In this document: in pieces, positions 33,919 to 41,025 of the stretch
How the letters are laid out: every line of letters begins with the position of its first letter
Numbering within the stretch: position 1 is the stretch's first letter
NCBI GenBank assembly: GCA_022750435.1
Contig: JAKIVS010000001.1
Location: 38,542-102,541 of the forward strand
Length of the DNA: 64,000 bases
Direction of reading: 5' to 3'
DNA from: Thermoplasmata archaeon
GTDB taxonomy: Archaea; Thermoplasmatota; Thermoplasmata; Lutacidiplasmatales; UBA184
Notes under the pieces: generated by a model
Database searches by the model: none
What the model was told of the DNA's origin: nothing
What the model saw: only the letters and a program-made list of their open reading frames with translations
Position numbers and translations under genes: made by a program

Positions 33919-35330
33919 GCGACCCGACGTTCGGAGCCGAGAGCGCCTTCCGGGCGGCCGATTTGGTCCGGAAATCGTCCCTCCCCGGACCGTGGGACAT
34001 CTACGGGGAGAAGATCGAGCGGTACGAGGTGCACTTCAACGGGAACGTTCGGGAGATGGTCCGGGCCCCCGTGCTTCTCGAAGGCGTCGGGCTCCGCGTG
34101 ATCCGGCCCTTCGAGCAGAAGCTCGGGGTGGGGTTCGCTGCCACGACCGACGCCTCCGCGGCCTCGATGGCGAAGGCCGTCGAGGACGCCGAGGCGACCG
34201 CCCGGTATTCGCGATTTCCGGCGGCGGGCGCCCAGCTCCCCTCCGACCCGCCCCACGCCGAAGCCGTCGACTCCGTCGACCGGGCGGCGTGGGCCGCCCC
34301 CCTTGACTCCGTCGAGGCGTATGTCCACGCTTTGCTAACCGCGTTCGAGGGGCGAAGCGGGATCGTCCCGAGCTTCGGCTCCGTCCACCTCACGCTCGCG
34401 GAAGCGACCCTCGCCAACTCCGCGGGGCTCGCCCACCACGCCAGCCGGACCACGGTCGACCTGGAGGTCGCCGTGAAGGCGTTCGGCGGCGCCGAGGGCC
34501 GCCCTCCGGGGGAGTACTGGGTGACGAGCCGGAGCGTCCGGCTCGACCCGCGCGGCCTCCCGGAGCTGGTCGATGCCTGGTGCCAGCGGGCGAAGGACGT
34601 CCGGATCGCGAAGGCGCCGTCGGCGGGCGACCAGACCGTCGTCCTTCCCCCGCGCGTGCTCACCGACATCCTCCCCGAGATCCTCAGCTACCGGCTCTCC
34701 GGGAGTGCCGAGCTCCGGGGGATCGCGCCCAAGCCCGGCGAGATGATCGGAGCGCCCACCATCTCGATCTGGGACGACGGGCGGTTTCCGTACGCCCTCG
34801 GCACCTCCGCGGTCGACGATGAGGGGAATCCGCAGTCGAAGCGCCCGTTGGTCACGAACGGGGCGGCCCACGCGACCCTGTACGACGTCCTCCATGCCAG
34901 CGCGGCCGGGCGGACCTCGACCGGGAGCGGGCTCCGCGAGGCGCTCGCGTACCCGAGCTGGGAACATTTCTCCTCCCCCCCCCACCCGGTCGCGACGACG
35001 ATGGTCCTCTCCACGGGCGACGTCGGCTCCGATGCGGAGCTGGCCGAGGTCGCGGGCGAGGGGATCTGGGTCGACCAGCTCGGGTATGCCTTCCCGGACC
35101 CGTTGAGCGCCGCCTTCGGCGGGGAGATCCGGATCGGCTACCGGATCCATCACGGCAAGATCGCGGAACCGCTGCGGGGCGGCACGGTCGGCGGCGTCGT
35201 CGTGAGCGGGCAAGGCGAAAAGTCGCTCCTCAACTCCCTGCTGGCCGCCGGGAAGCATCCCGAGCTCACCGCCCACCTCTCCTGCCCGACCTTGGTGGTC
35301 GGCCAGATGAGCGTCGGCGGGGCAGACTAG
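33915..35330 (+). CDS. tldE: TldE/PmbA partner of TldD
   Basis: The non-catalytic partner subunit of the TldD zinc protease. The 471-residue protein has the family N-terminal YEVHFNGNVREMVRAP, the GLRVIR-GVGFAAT strand pair, and the C-terminal domain with SGSAELRGIAPKPGE and SYPSWEHFSSPP-like blocks, but lacks the HExxxH zinc site, as expected for TldE. Start ATG overlaps the tldD stop, so the two are made in equal amounts. The methyltransferase-like gene follows 11 bases downstream. Confidence 0.9.
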   Translation: MSDPTFGAESAFRAADLVRKSSLPGPWDIYGEKIERYEVHFNGNVREMVRAPVLLEGVGLRVIRPFEQKLGVGFAATTDASAASMAKAVEDAEATARYSRFPAAGAQLPSDPPHAEAVDSVDRAAWAAPLDSVEAYVHALLTAFEGRSGIVPSFGSVHLTLAEATLANSAGLAHHASRTTVDLEVAVKAFGGAEGRPPGEYWVTSRSVRLDPRGLPELVDAWCQRAKDVRIAKAPSAGDQTVVLPPRVLTDILPEILSYRLSGSAELRGIAPKPGEMIGAPTISIWDDGRFPYALGTSAVDDEGNPQSKRPLVTNGAAHATLYDVLHASAAGRTSTGSGLREALAYPSWEHFSSPPHPVATTMVLSTGDVGSDAELAEVAGEGIWVDQLGYAFPDPLSAAFGGEIRIGYRIHHGKIAEPLRGGTVGGVVVSGQGEKSLLNSLLAAGKHPELTAHLSCPTLVVGQMSVGGAD

Positions 35331-35341
35331 GCCCCCTCGGA

Positions 35342-35938
35342 ATGGCGTCGGCGTTCCTCGCGACCGGGGCGCTCGGGGTCGCCTTCGCCCTGGCCTACGC
35401 GACCTGGGTCCTGAGCGAGCTGTTCGGCGCCGTCCTCCTCCCGTACCTCCGATGGGGCCCGAGCACGGAGGTCCGGCGGGCGGACCGGGGGTCGCGCGTC
35501 GCCATCGTTCTCGGCATTGTCGTCGCCACCGCGACGGCCTCGGAGCTGGCCCACGCGGGGTACGCGACCTTTCCGGTCCCGGTGGTCGAGGTCGGGATCG
35601 CGCTCATGATGGCCGGGGTCGCCCTCCGTCAGTGGGCCATCGCCGTCCTCGGGCGGTTCTTCAACACCTCGGTTCGGGTCGTGGAGGGTCACTCGATCGT
35701 GGAACGGGGCCCCTACCGCCTCGTCCGCCACCCGTCCTACACCGGGGCGCTGGTGACCTTGCTCGGGGTGGGGTTGGCCGGGGGGTCCTGGGAAGGAGTG
35801 CTCGTCCTTCTCGCCGTCGCTTCGGGCGTCTTCGGCTATCGGATCCGGGTCGAGGAGCGATTGCTCGTCGAGCAGCTCGGTCGCCCGTACGAGGAGTACC
35901 GGCGCCGGACGAAACGGATGCTCCCGTACGTCCTCTGA
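35342..35938 (+). CDS. Isoprenylcysteine carboxyl methyltransferase-like membrane protein
   Basis: A 198-residue integral membrane methyltransferase of the ICMT/PEMT-like group. About five hydrophobic segments are visible, and the SAM-binding C-terminal motif is RLVRHPSYTG (about 127-136) followed by the acidic-basic VEERLLVEQLGRPYEEYRRRT, the usual end of the family. It probably methylates a lipid, quinone or prenylated substrate; true farnesyl-cysteine targets are not known in archaea. It starts 11 bases after tldE, so it may be part of the same transcript, which could link it to peptide processing. Confidence 0.8.
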   Translation: MASAFLATGALGVAFALAYATWVLSELFGAVLLPYLRWGPSTEVRRADRGSRVAIVLGIVVATATASELAHAGYATFPVPVVEVGIALMMAGVALRQWAIAVLGRFFNTSVRVVEGHSIVERGPYRLVRHPSYTGALVTLLGVGLAGGSWEGVLVLLAVASGVFGYRIRVEERLLVEQLGRPYEEYRRRTKRMLPYVL

Positions 35939-35986
35939 CGACCTCGGGACCGAGGGCGGCCCATCGGCCGCCGGAACGAGCCGCGA

Positions 35987-36211
35987 CTACTTCGTGGCGC
36001 TCAGGAAGAAGGTCCCGCAAGCGCGACAGCGGCTGCCGCCCAGGTTCGCCGAGAACGTCCCGCTGAATCCGGTCGGGACGACGACCTCCATGTCGTGGGG
36101 GCGAAGCCGGGTCGCCGAGGCCGCTTTGGACCAGAAGAGTCCCGATCCGTTCGAGGTCGACAGGAACCCGGTCTCCAGCTCGCCACCGCACTTCGCGCAC
36201 CGCTCCGCCAT
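35987..36211 (-). CDS. Small zinc-ribbon-type protein (DUF6487-like)
   Basis: A 74-residue protein with two Cys pairs: CAKCGGELETGFL at the N terminus and CRACGTFF near the C terminus, an arrangement that binds one zinc. Between them are W-x-K and a basic stretch. The layout (CxxC-GGE-E-GF, then a Trp, then a second CxxC near the end) resembles DUF6487-type small proteins of unknown role. The ATG at 36211 sets the first Cys at residue 5. A weak AAAGATAC lies about 36 bases upstream on the minus strand. Monocistronic; convergent with the methyltransferase-like gene. Confidence 0.68.
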   Translation of the reverse strand: MAERCAKCGGELETGFLSTSNGSGLFWSKAASATRLRPHDMEVVVPTGFSGTFSANLGGSRCRACGTFFLSATK

Positions 36212-36338
36212 TCGCCCGAACCCGGCGAGCCAGCCGCGTAGCAGTATCTTTGGTTTTCGCTCGAAAACAGGGGCCGTCAGCCCCGAATCAAAGGAAGTCG
36301 GAGGGGGAAACCCCCCTCCCTGTCGGGAGAAAACACGA

Positions 36339-36371
36339 CCCCGGCCGGGCTCCGGGTAAGCCCGGCCGGGG
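36339..36371 (-). terminator. Intrinsic terminator-like hairpin
   Basis: Perfect 13-base arms CCCCGGCCGGGCT (36339-36351) and AGCCCGGCCGGGG (36359-36371) with a 7-base loop, followed on the minus strand by GTGTTTTCTC. It lies 37 bases past the stop of the small gene at 36408-36623 and is placed to end that unit. A second hairpin (GGAGGGGG/CCCCCTCC, about 36300-36319) follows. Confidence 0.65.
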
Positions 36372-36407
36372 CCAACAACATCGTGAGGGTTAGAGACCAA
36401 CCAGCAT

Positions 36408-36623
36408 CTACTCGCTCCGAGCGGAGTTGGGGGAGGTGGCAACGGCGCCGCTGCGCTTCCAGCCGGCGTCGACAGGGGCCAGCCACGAGGGCCAGCGGTA
36501 CGAGGCAAACACCGGGACCGTCGCCTCGCCCTCCGCCAGGAGTTGGTTCCCCTGGCGGGGGGCGGGGGCCCGCCGAACGCGCGGCAGGCCAGTAACCCCA
36601 GGTCCTTCCGGAAGCAGCATCAT
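36408..36623 (-). CDS. Small protein translationally coupled to its upstream neighbour
   Basis: An unrecognised 71-residue protein. It is supported by context: its ATG overlaps the TGA of the upstream gene as ATGA, GAGGAG lies six bases before it, and a terminator-like hairpin follows its stop. The middle reads VPVFASYRWPSWLAPVDAGW, rich in aromatic residues, between a basic N-terminal half and a Ser/Ala-rich tail. There is no membrane segment or metal motif. It may be a partner of the upstream Cys-containing protein. Function unknown. Confidence 0.55.
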   Translation of the reverse strand: MMLLPEGPGVTGLPRVRRAPAPRQGNQLLAEGEATVPVFASYRWPSWLAPVDAGWKRSGAVATSPNSARSE

Positions 36624-36964
36624 AGGAACTCCTCGCTCTGCGAGGGCATGATCCACGGGATCGACAGTCCCGAGCGGCGCCCGGTGACGGGCATCGGAGT
36701 CGGGCTCACCGTCACCGGGTAGGAGATCTCGAGGTCGCCCGCCGCGAACTCCGCGGAGGCGGCCGGCACGCCGGCCTCGGCGTCACCGAGGCCGGCCATC
36801 ATCGGGAAGGCACCGAGGACGGCGGGGCACTCCTCGGAGGGCTGGGCGCGGAAGCGGAAGAGGCGATCCTCGTGGACGCGGCCGCACGCGGTGCAGACGT
36901 CGGTCTGCGTCAGCATGGTGCCGATCCCGCTGAGGTAGGCACCGCTCCCTGCCGTCCGCGCCAT
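36620..36964 (-). CDS. Small Cys-containing protein, first gene of a two-gene unit
   Basis: An unrecognised 114-residue protein. It has CTAC at about 24-27 and a single later Cys in EECPAV, so a zinc knuckle is possible but incomplete, then a low-complexity Ala/Gly stretch and a beta-rich part with YPVTVSPTPMPVTG. The ATG at 36964 is about 32 bases from a strong minus-strand TTTAAATA box. Its stop overlaps the next gene as ATGA. The unit is divergent from the STAND ATPase gene at 37061, whose winged helix could regulate it; that is inference. Confidence 0.65.
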   Translation of the reverse strand: MARTAGSGAYLSGIGTMLTQTDVCTACGRVHEDRLFRFRAQPSEECPAVLGAFPMMAGLGDAEAGVPAASAEFAAGDLEISYPVTVSPTPMPVTGRRSGLSIPWIMPSQSEEFL

Positions 36965-36991
36965 AGCAGGAGTAGGTTGGGCCGGTTTGCC

Positions 36992-36999
36992 TATTTAAA
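36992..36999 (-). promoter_or_regulatory. TATA box of the small-protein unit
   Basis: The minus strand reads TTTAAATA, centred about 32 bases before the ATG at 36964, leaving a leader of about 6 bases. The AT-rich stretch between this element and the GTG at 37061 also carries CAAAATAA (37019-37026), a likely TATA element for the divergent STAND gene. Confidence 0.65.
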
Positions 37000-37060
37000 G
37001 GGAGTTCGATAGTTTGTACAAAATAACACTAAGTACTCCCCGAACGATACGTCTGGTGCC

Positions 37061-39475
37061 GTGCCCGTCCAGACGTATCTGCCGACGGAGATCCTCGATT
37101 ACATCGAGACCCACGCCCCGCCGGCCGACAGCGCATTCGGGATCAGCCAACGGGAGCTCGCGAAGTCCCTGGGGTACCACCCCTGCTCCATGTCCCGACC
37201 CCTCGCCGACCTGGTCCAGGAGGGGTACCTCCGCTCCGGGCGGGGACACGTCCGGGGCGGGGAGCGGCGCCAGCTGATCTACGGCCTCACCGAGAAGGGT
37301 CGGGAGCGGCTCCAGGACCAGACCCGCGAGGTCCCGCTGCTCTCGGGGGAGCTTCCCCCGCCCCCGAACCCGTTCCTCGGCCGCAAACTCGAGCTCAAGG
37401 AGCTGTGGAATCACTCGAAGGACGGCGGGGCGGTCATCTTCGTCCAGGGCGCGAGCGGCATGGGCAAGACCGCCCTGGTCAGCCGCCACGTCCGGCGGTT
37501 TCGGGGCGGATGGGTCCCGTTCTGGTTCACCGTCCGGGTAGGAAGCTCGGTCCGCCAGATCACCACCGCCCTCTCCCACGCCTTGTCGGCCCTCGGCGCC
37601 CCCCAGCTGGCTTACTACTCGCAGCTCCCACGGCAGCCCGTGGGCCGGGAGGTCGCCGACCTCCTGCAGCGGGCGCTCGTCGACCGGCCCCTGCTCGCGA
37701 TCATCGACGACGTCCAGAATGCCGACCCCGACGTCCAGACGTTCCTCACCGACCTCGTGAAGAGCCTCACGCCGTCCCATCGCCACCTGTTCCTCCTCCT
37801 CGGCCACGACGAGCCGTTCTTCCAGCCGGAAGGGGTCCCGTTCCACCACTTCGTTCTGGGGGGGCTCGACCGGACCGCGGCCCACGAGATGACCGACCGG
37901 CAGGGCGGTCTCGCCGACCGGTTCGAGTCGATCTTCCAGGCCACGCTCGGGAGCCCGTTACTCCTGCAGCTCGCCGTGACCAACCCCGGCCTCGATGCCT
38001 CCCCTGCCTCCCTCCCCACGGCGGTGGTCGACCGTCTCCCGCTCGAGGAGGCGATCGGTCTCCTGCCGGTGGCGATCTCCCACGAGCCGCTCCCCCTCTC
38101 GTTCGTCCGCGGTTCGAGCGGAATTGCCCCCACGCGCCTCGAGGAGCTTCGGAGGATGGGTATCCTGCAGCCGACCGTCGAGGGGCATGTCGAGCTGCTC
38201 CAGGTGGTGCGGGCCGCCCTGGTCGGACGGCTCGGCCCCATCGAGGAGCGGGAGGCCCACCTCCGATTGGCCGCGTTCTACGGCCGCAGCCACCGCCCCG
38301 AGGCGATCCGGGAGCGGTTCCACCACCTGGTCGCCGGCGAACGGTGGGACGAGGCGGTCCAGGTGCTCTCCCGCCACGAGCGACCGCTGCTGGCCCTCGG
38401 ATACTCCGACGCCTTCCGGAACGCCCTCAATCACATGACCCTCGCCATGCCCCCCGGCGCCCACCGCGTCCGCGCCCTCCGGATCGAGGCGATGGTGCTC
38501 CGGTCCCACTCGGAGTACCCCGAGTCGATCTTGGCCTTCCGTCGCGCCATCCTCGAGGCATCGGGCGACAACCGGACCGAGTCCGAGTGCCTGAACCACA
38601 TCGTCGACCTCTACGTCCGATTGCACCAGGTTCAGGAGGCCGAGCACGCGCTCGAGGAGGCCCGGGGCCGTGGAACGACGACCAAGCGCCAGCAGGCGAT
38701 GCTGCTGATCTCCGAATCCCGCATCGTCGAGGCGCACGGCGACTTACTGCGCGCGAAGGGGATGTTCCAGGAGACGTTCGACTTCGCGCGCCGGTCCCGG
38801 CTCCCCGACCTCGCCCTGGAGGCCGTCGCGGCCTGGTCCCGGCTGGCGGCCATCGGAGGCGACCACGAGGCGGCGCTTCGGGTCGTTTCCCAGGGTCTTC
38901 CCGAGGCCCGGCAATCCGGTCGCGTCGACATCGTCCTCCGTCTGCTCCTTGTGAGGGCGCGAGGCTACTCCGAGACCGGTCAACGGGACCTCGCCGAGCG
39001 CGAGATGCAGGCGATCCGCGTGGAGGCCGAGTCGCTCGGTTACCTTGGCCAGCTCACCTACACGCTGAGCGGACTCGCGGCGATGGCGACGGAGGCGGGC
39101 CGTTGGTCGGAGGCGGTCAGCTATGCCCGGCAGGCGAGCACCCTTGCCGAGCGGCTCGGCAACGAGCTCGTCCTCGGCCACACGCTCGGGCTGATCGCGG
39201 CCGGCGAAACTCGGCAGGGGCTGTTCGCCGAGGCGCGGCAGCACGGCGAGCGGGCGGTCACGGTCCTCAGCCGACTCCCGCCCTCGGACTCCCTGGTCCT
39301 CGCGCACGGCTACCTCGCCGAGGCGTGCCTCCTGAGCGGGGAGGCCACCCTCGGCAAACGCCACTACGAGGAGTCCATCCGGCTCGCCGACCTTCTCGGG
39401 TTGACCCAGTGGCGCGAGAACATCAAGGCGGAATTGGGACCGAAGATGGAGGGCGTGGGGGATCCCAAGAAATGA
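37061..39475 (+). CDS. Winged-helix / STAND ATPase / TPR regulator
   Basis: An 804-residue predicted signal-transducing transcription regulator. Residues 8-88 form a MarR-like winged helix (ISQRELAKSLG, then LADLVQEGYLRSG and a wing ending RRQLIYGLTEKGRERL). A P-loop ATPase follows, with Walker A GASGMGKT (130-137) and Walker B LLAIIDDVQ near 210-218, then a winged-helix-like lid. Residues from about 430 to 795 are TPR-like helical repeats (ALEEARGRGTT, AREMQAIRVEAESLG). The order matches MalT-type STAND regulators in which ligand or partner binding to the TPR part controls ATP-driven assembly, but the DNA-binding part here is at the N terminus. The GTG at 37061 follows a TATA element by 38 bases. 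Confidence 0.78.
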   Translation: MPVQTYLPTEILDYIETHAPPADSAFGISQRELAKSLGYHPCSMSRPLADLVQEGYLRSGRGHVRGGERRQLIYGLTEKGRERLQDQTREVPLLSGELPPPPNPFLGRKLELKELWNHSKDGGAVIFVQGASGMGKTALVSRHVRRFRGGWVPFWFTVRVGSSVRQITTALSHALSALGAPQLAYYSQLPRQPVGREVADLLQRALVDRPLLAIIDDVQNADPDVQTFLTDLVKSLTPSHRHLFLLLGHDEPFFQPEGVPFHHFVLGGLDRTAAHEMTDRQGGLADRFESIFQATLGSPLLLQLAVTNPGLDASPASLPTAVVDRLPLEEAIGLLPVAISHEPLPLSFVRGSSGIAPTRLEELRRMGILQPTVEGHVELLQVVRAALVGRLGPIEEREAHLRLAAFYGRSHRPEAIRERFHHLVAGERWDEAVQVLSRHERPLLALGYSDAFRNALNHMTLAMPPGAHRVRALRIEAMVLRSHSEYPESILAFRRAILEASGDNRTESECLNHIVDLYVRLHQVQEAEHALEEARGRGTTTKRQQAMLLISESRIVEAHGDLLRAKGMFQETFDFARRSRLPDLALEAVAAWSRLAAIGGDHEAALRVVSQGLPEARQSGRVDIVLRLLLVRARGYSETGQRDLAEREMQAIRVEAESLGYLGQLTYTLSGLAAMATEAGRWSEAVSYARQASTLAERLGNELVLGHTLGLIAAGETRQGLFAEARQHGERAVTVLSRLPPSDSLVLAHGYLAEACLLSGEATLGKRHYEESIRLADLLGLTQWRENIKAELGPKMEGVGDPKK

Positions 39476-39871
39476 GGGAGGCCGAACACGCAGGTCGGGC
39501 GCCGCCGACCTCGCCGTGCGGTCGGCACGGCTCACCGGTCGGCGGCGAGAGGGCTATCCGCCCTCTGGACGTCGCAGTCGATTTACAGCTGCTCGGTCGG
39601 AATGGGCGGAACGCAGGGAAGGTACATACTCGGACTCACCTCCGAGCGGCTCGGCGGAAAGCCGATAGATAAACGTTCCCGGGCTAGCTCCCCGCGAATC
39701 CGCAGTTATACGCCACGCATTCGTGAGGGTAAATGCGCACCCAGATAAGAATCCTCAGAATGGTCGGCGAGCGCCTTCGCGCGTCTCACGGAGTCCCGGT
39801 CGGGTGAGTCGCGGGCGCGTCCCCGTCGACCGGGCGAGCCCGAGCGCATCCGACCGTCCGAAGGACGTCGC
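39476..39871. other. Convergent intergenic interval with hairpins and a possible 24-codon frame
   Basis: Between the convergent STAND and deoxyhypusine synthase-like genes. Inverted repeats are CTCGCCG (39510-39516) with CGGCGAG (39543-39549) and AGAGGGC (39548-39554) with GCCCTCT (39560-39566), both possible terminators. Farther on, TTATAC near 39705-39710 lies 26 bases before an ATG at 39733 that opens a 24-codon frame ending at 39807. The frame encodes a basic peptide (MRTQIRILRMVGERLRASHG at the start) with no known match. No RNA gene is recognised. Confidence 0.45.
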
Positions 39872-40945
39872 TCAGGCCCGCCCGCCCGTTCGGGTGGAGA
39901 CCTCGACTTCGTCGCCGGTCCAATCGAAGCGGAGCCGCGAGCGGGGCTGCCACTTCTTCCGCCGGTCCCAGAGCGCGCCGACCAGGAGCGGGAGGCCGAT
40001 CGAGGCTTCCACGTGCGCCATCGCCCGGGTGGCGGACTTGGAGATCTTGCCCCAGGACTGGGCCTCGTCGAGGGTCGAACCCGAGAGCCCGCCCCAGTGG
40101 GGAACGTCCGTCGTGATCTGGAGCGCGTAGTGGTGCCCTTCGCCCTCGCGACCGAAGGCGTAGTTCGCCATCACGATCCCGTCGTTGATCCAGTTCTTCG
40201 GAGTGCCGCCCCCGATGTAGATCACACCGGTGCGGGGCGAGTGTCCGAGGATCTGGACCAGCTCGTAGTTGTCCCGGACCGCGTCGAGCAGGAAGCGCGG
40301 CTTTCCCCGGTTCCGTTGGTAGTGGAGGGTGAGGCCGATCCCGATCGAGCTGTCGATGAGCGCCGGCGAGAAGACCGGGACGCCCCGGCGCGCCGCGGTC
40401 GCGACGATGGAGGCGTCGTCGTCGAACTGCTCGCCGAGGAATTGGAGGAACTCGCGGGAGGAGGCGGGTCGGGCCGGGAACTTCTCGGTAATGGCACCGA
40501 TCGCCCGGTCGGTCTCCTCGAACTTCAGCTCGTCGACGTAGGTGTCGTAGATCCGGTCGAGGTACAGCCCCCGCAGCATGACATCGTCGGCGCTCGGCGT
40601 TCCGACCCAATGCTTCCCGCCGATGGTCTGGTAGATGTCCTGGTACAGGACAGCGCCGGTCGAGACCACGACATCGACGAGCCCCCAGTCGATCGCGTCG
40701 CGGAGGACCTTGCGCAGCCCCGCGGCGATGAGCGGGCCCGAGAGCCCAAGGAAGATCGTCGGTCGCTTGGGGTCGCGGAGCGCGTTTTCCCAGACCTCGA
40801 GCGCTCGGCCGAGGTTGCGGGCTTGGATCGAGGTCCCTTGGAACTGGGTCAGGAGGTCCCCGAGTCCGCCGACGCGAGTGACGTCGACCGGGACCACAGA
40901 TTTCTTGAGGAGGGCTCGGCGGGCCGCGTCGACCTTCTTCGACAC
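39872..40945 (-). CDS. Deoxyhypusine synthase family protein
   Basis: A 357-residue member of the deoxyhypusine synthase family, NAD-dependent enzymes that transfer the aminobutyl group of spermidine, in archaea to a lysine of aIF5A. The active-site Lys is in GGGTPKNWIND; the NAD-binding SADDVMLRG, TGAVLYQD and FSPALIDSSIGIG segments are also present. The TPKN form, rather than VVKHH of classical eukaryotic-type enzymes, is also seen in relatives that make homospermidine, so aIF5A may not be the only candidate acceptor. The GTG at 40945 is 26 bases from a TGTTATC box, favouring it over the longer frame to 41014. Confidence 0.82.
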   Translation of the reverse strand: MSKKVDAARRALLKKSVVPVDVTRVGGLGDLLTQFQGTSIQARNLGRALEVWENALRDPKRPTIFLGLSGPLIAAGLRKVLRDAIDWGLVDVVVSTGAVLYQDIYQTIGGKHWVGTPSADDVMLRGLYLDRIYDTYVDELKFEETDRAIGAITEKFPARPASSREFLQFLGEQFDDDASIVATAARRGVPVFSPALIDSSIGIGLTLHYQRNRGKPRFLLDAVRDNYELVQILGHSPRTGVIYIGGGTPKNWINDGIVMANYAFGREGEGHHYALQITTDVPHWGGLSGSTLDEAQSWGKISKSATRAMAHVEASIGLPLLVGALWDRRKKWQPRSRLRFDWTGDEVEVSTRTGGRA

Positions 40946-40966
40946 GTCCGGGCGAATGGGGACCCG

Positions 40967-41000
40967 TTGATAACACGGCCGCACGGATGGGATTATCAAC
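40967..41000. promoter_or_regulatory. Divergent TATA boxes for the deoxyhypusine synthase-like and ATPase genes
   Basis: TTGATAACA at 40967-40975 reads TGTTATCAA on the minus strand, 26 bases before the GTG at 40945. GATTATC at 40991-40997 lies about 32 bases before the plus-strand ATG at 41026. Both spacings fit short-leader or leaderless starts. The two elements are near-identical in opposite orientation. Confidence 0.55.
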
Positions 41001-41025
41001 CCGAGACCGCCCAATCTAGCCGGGC

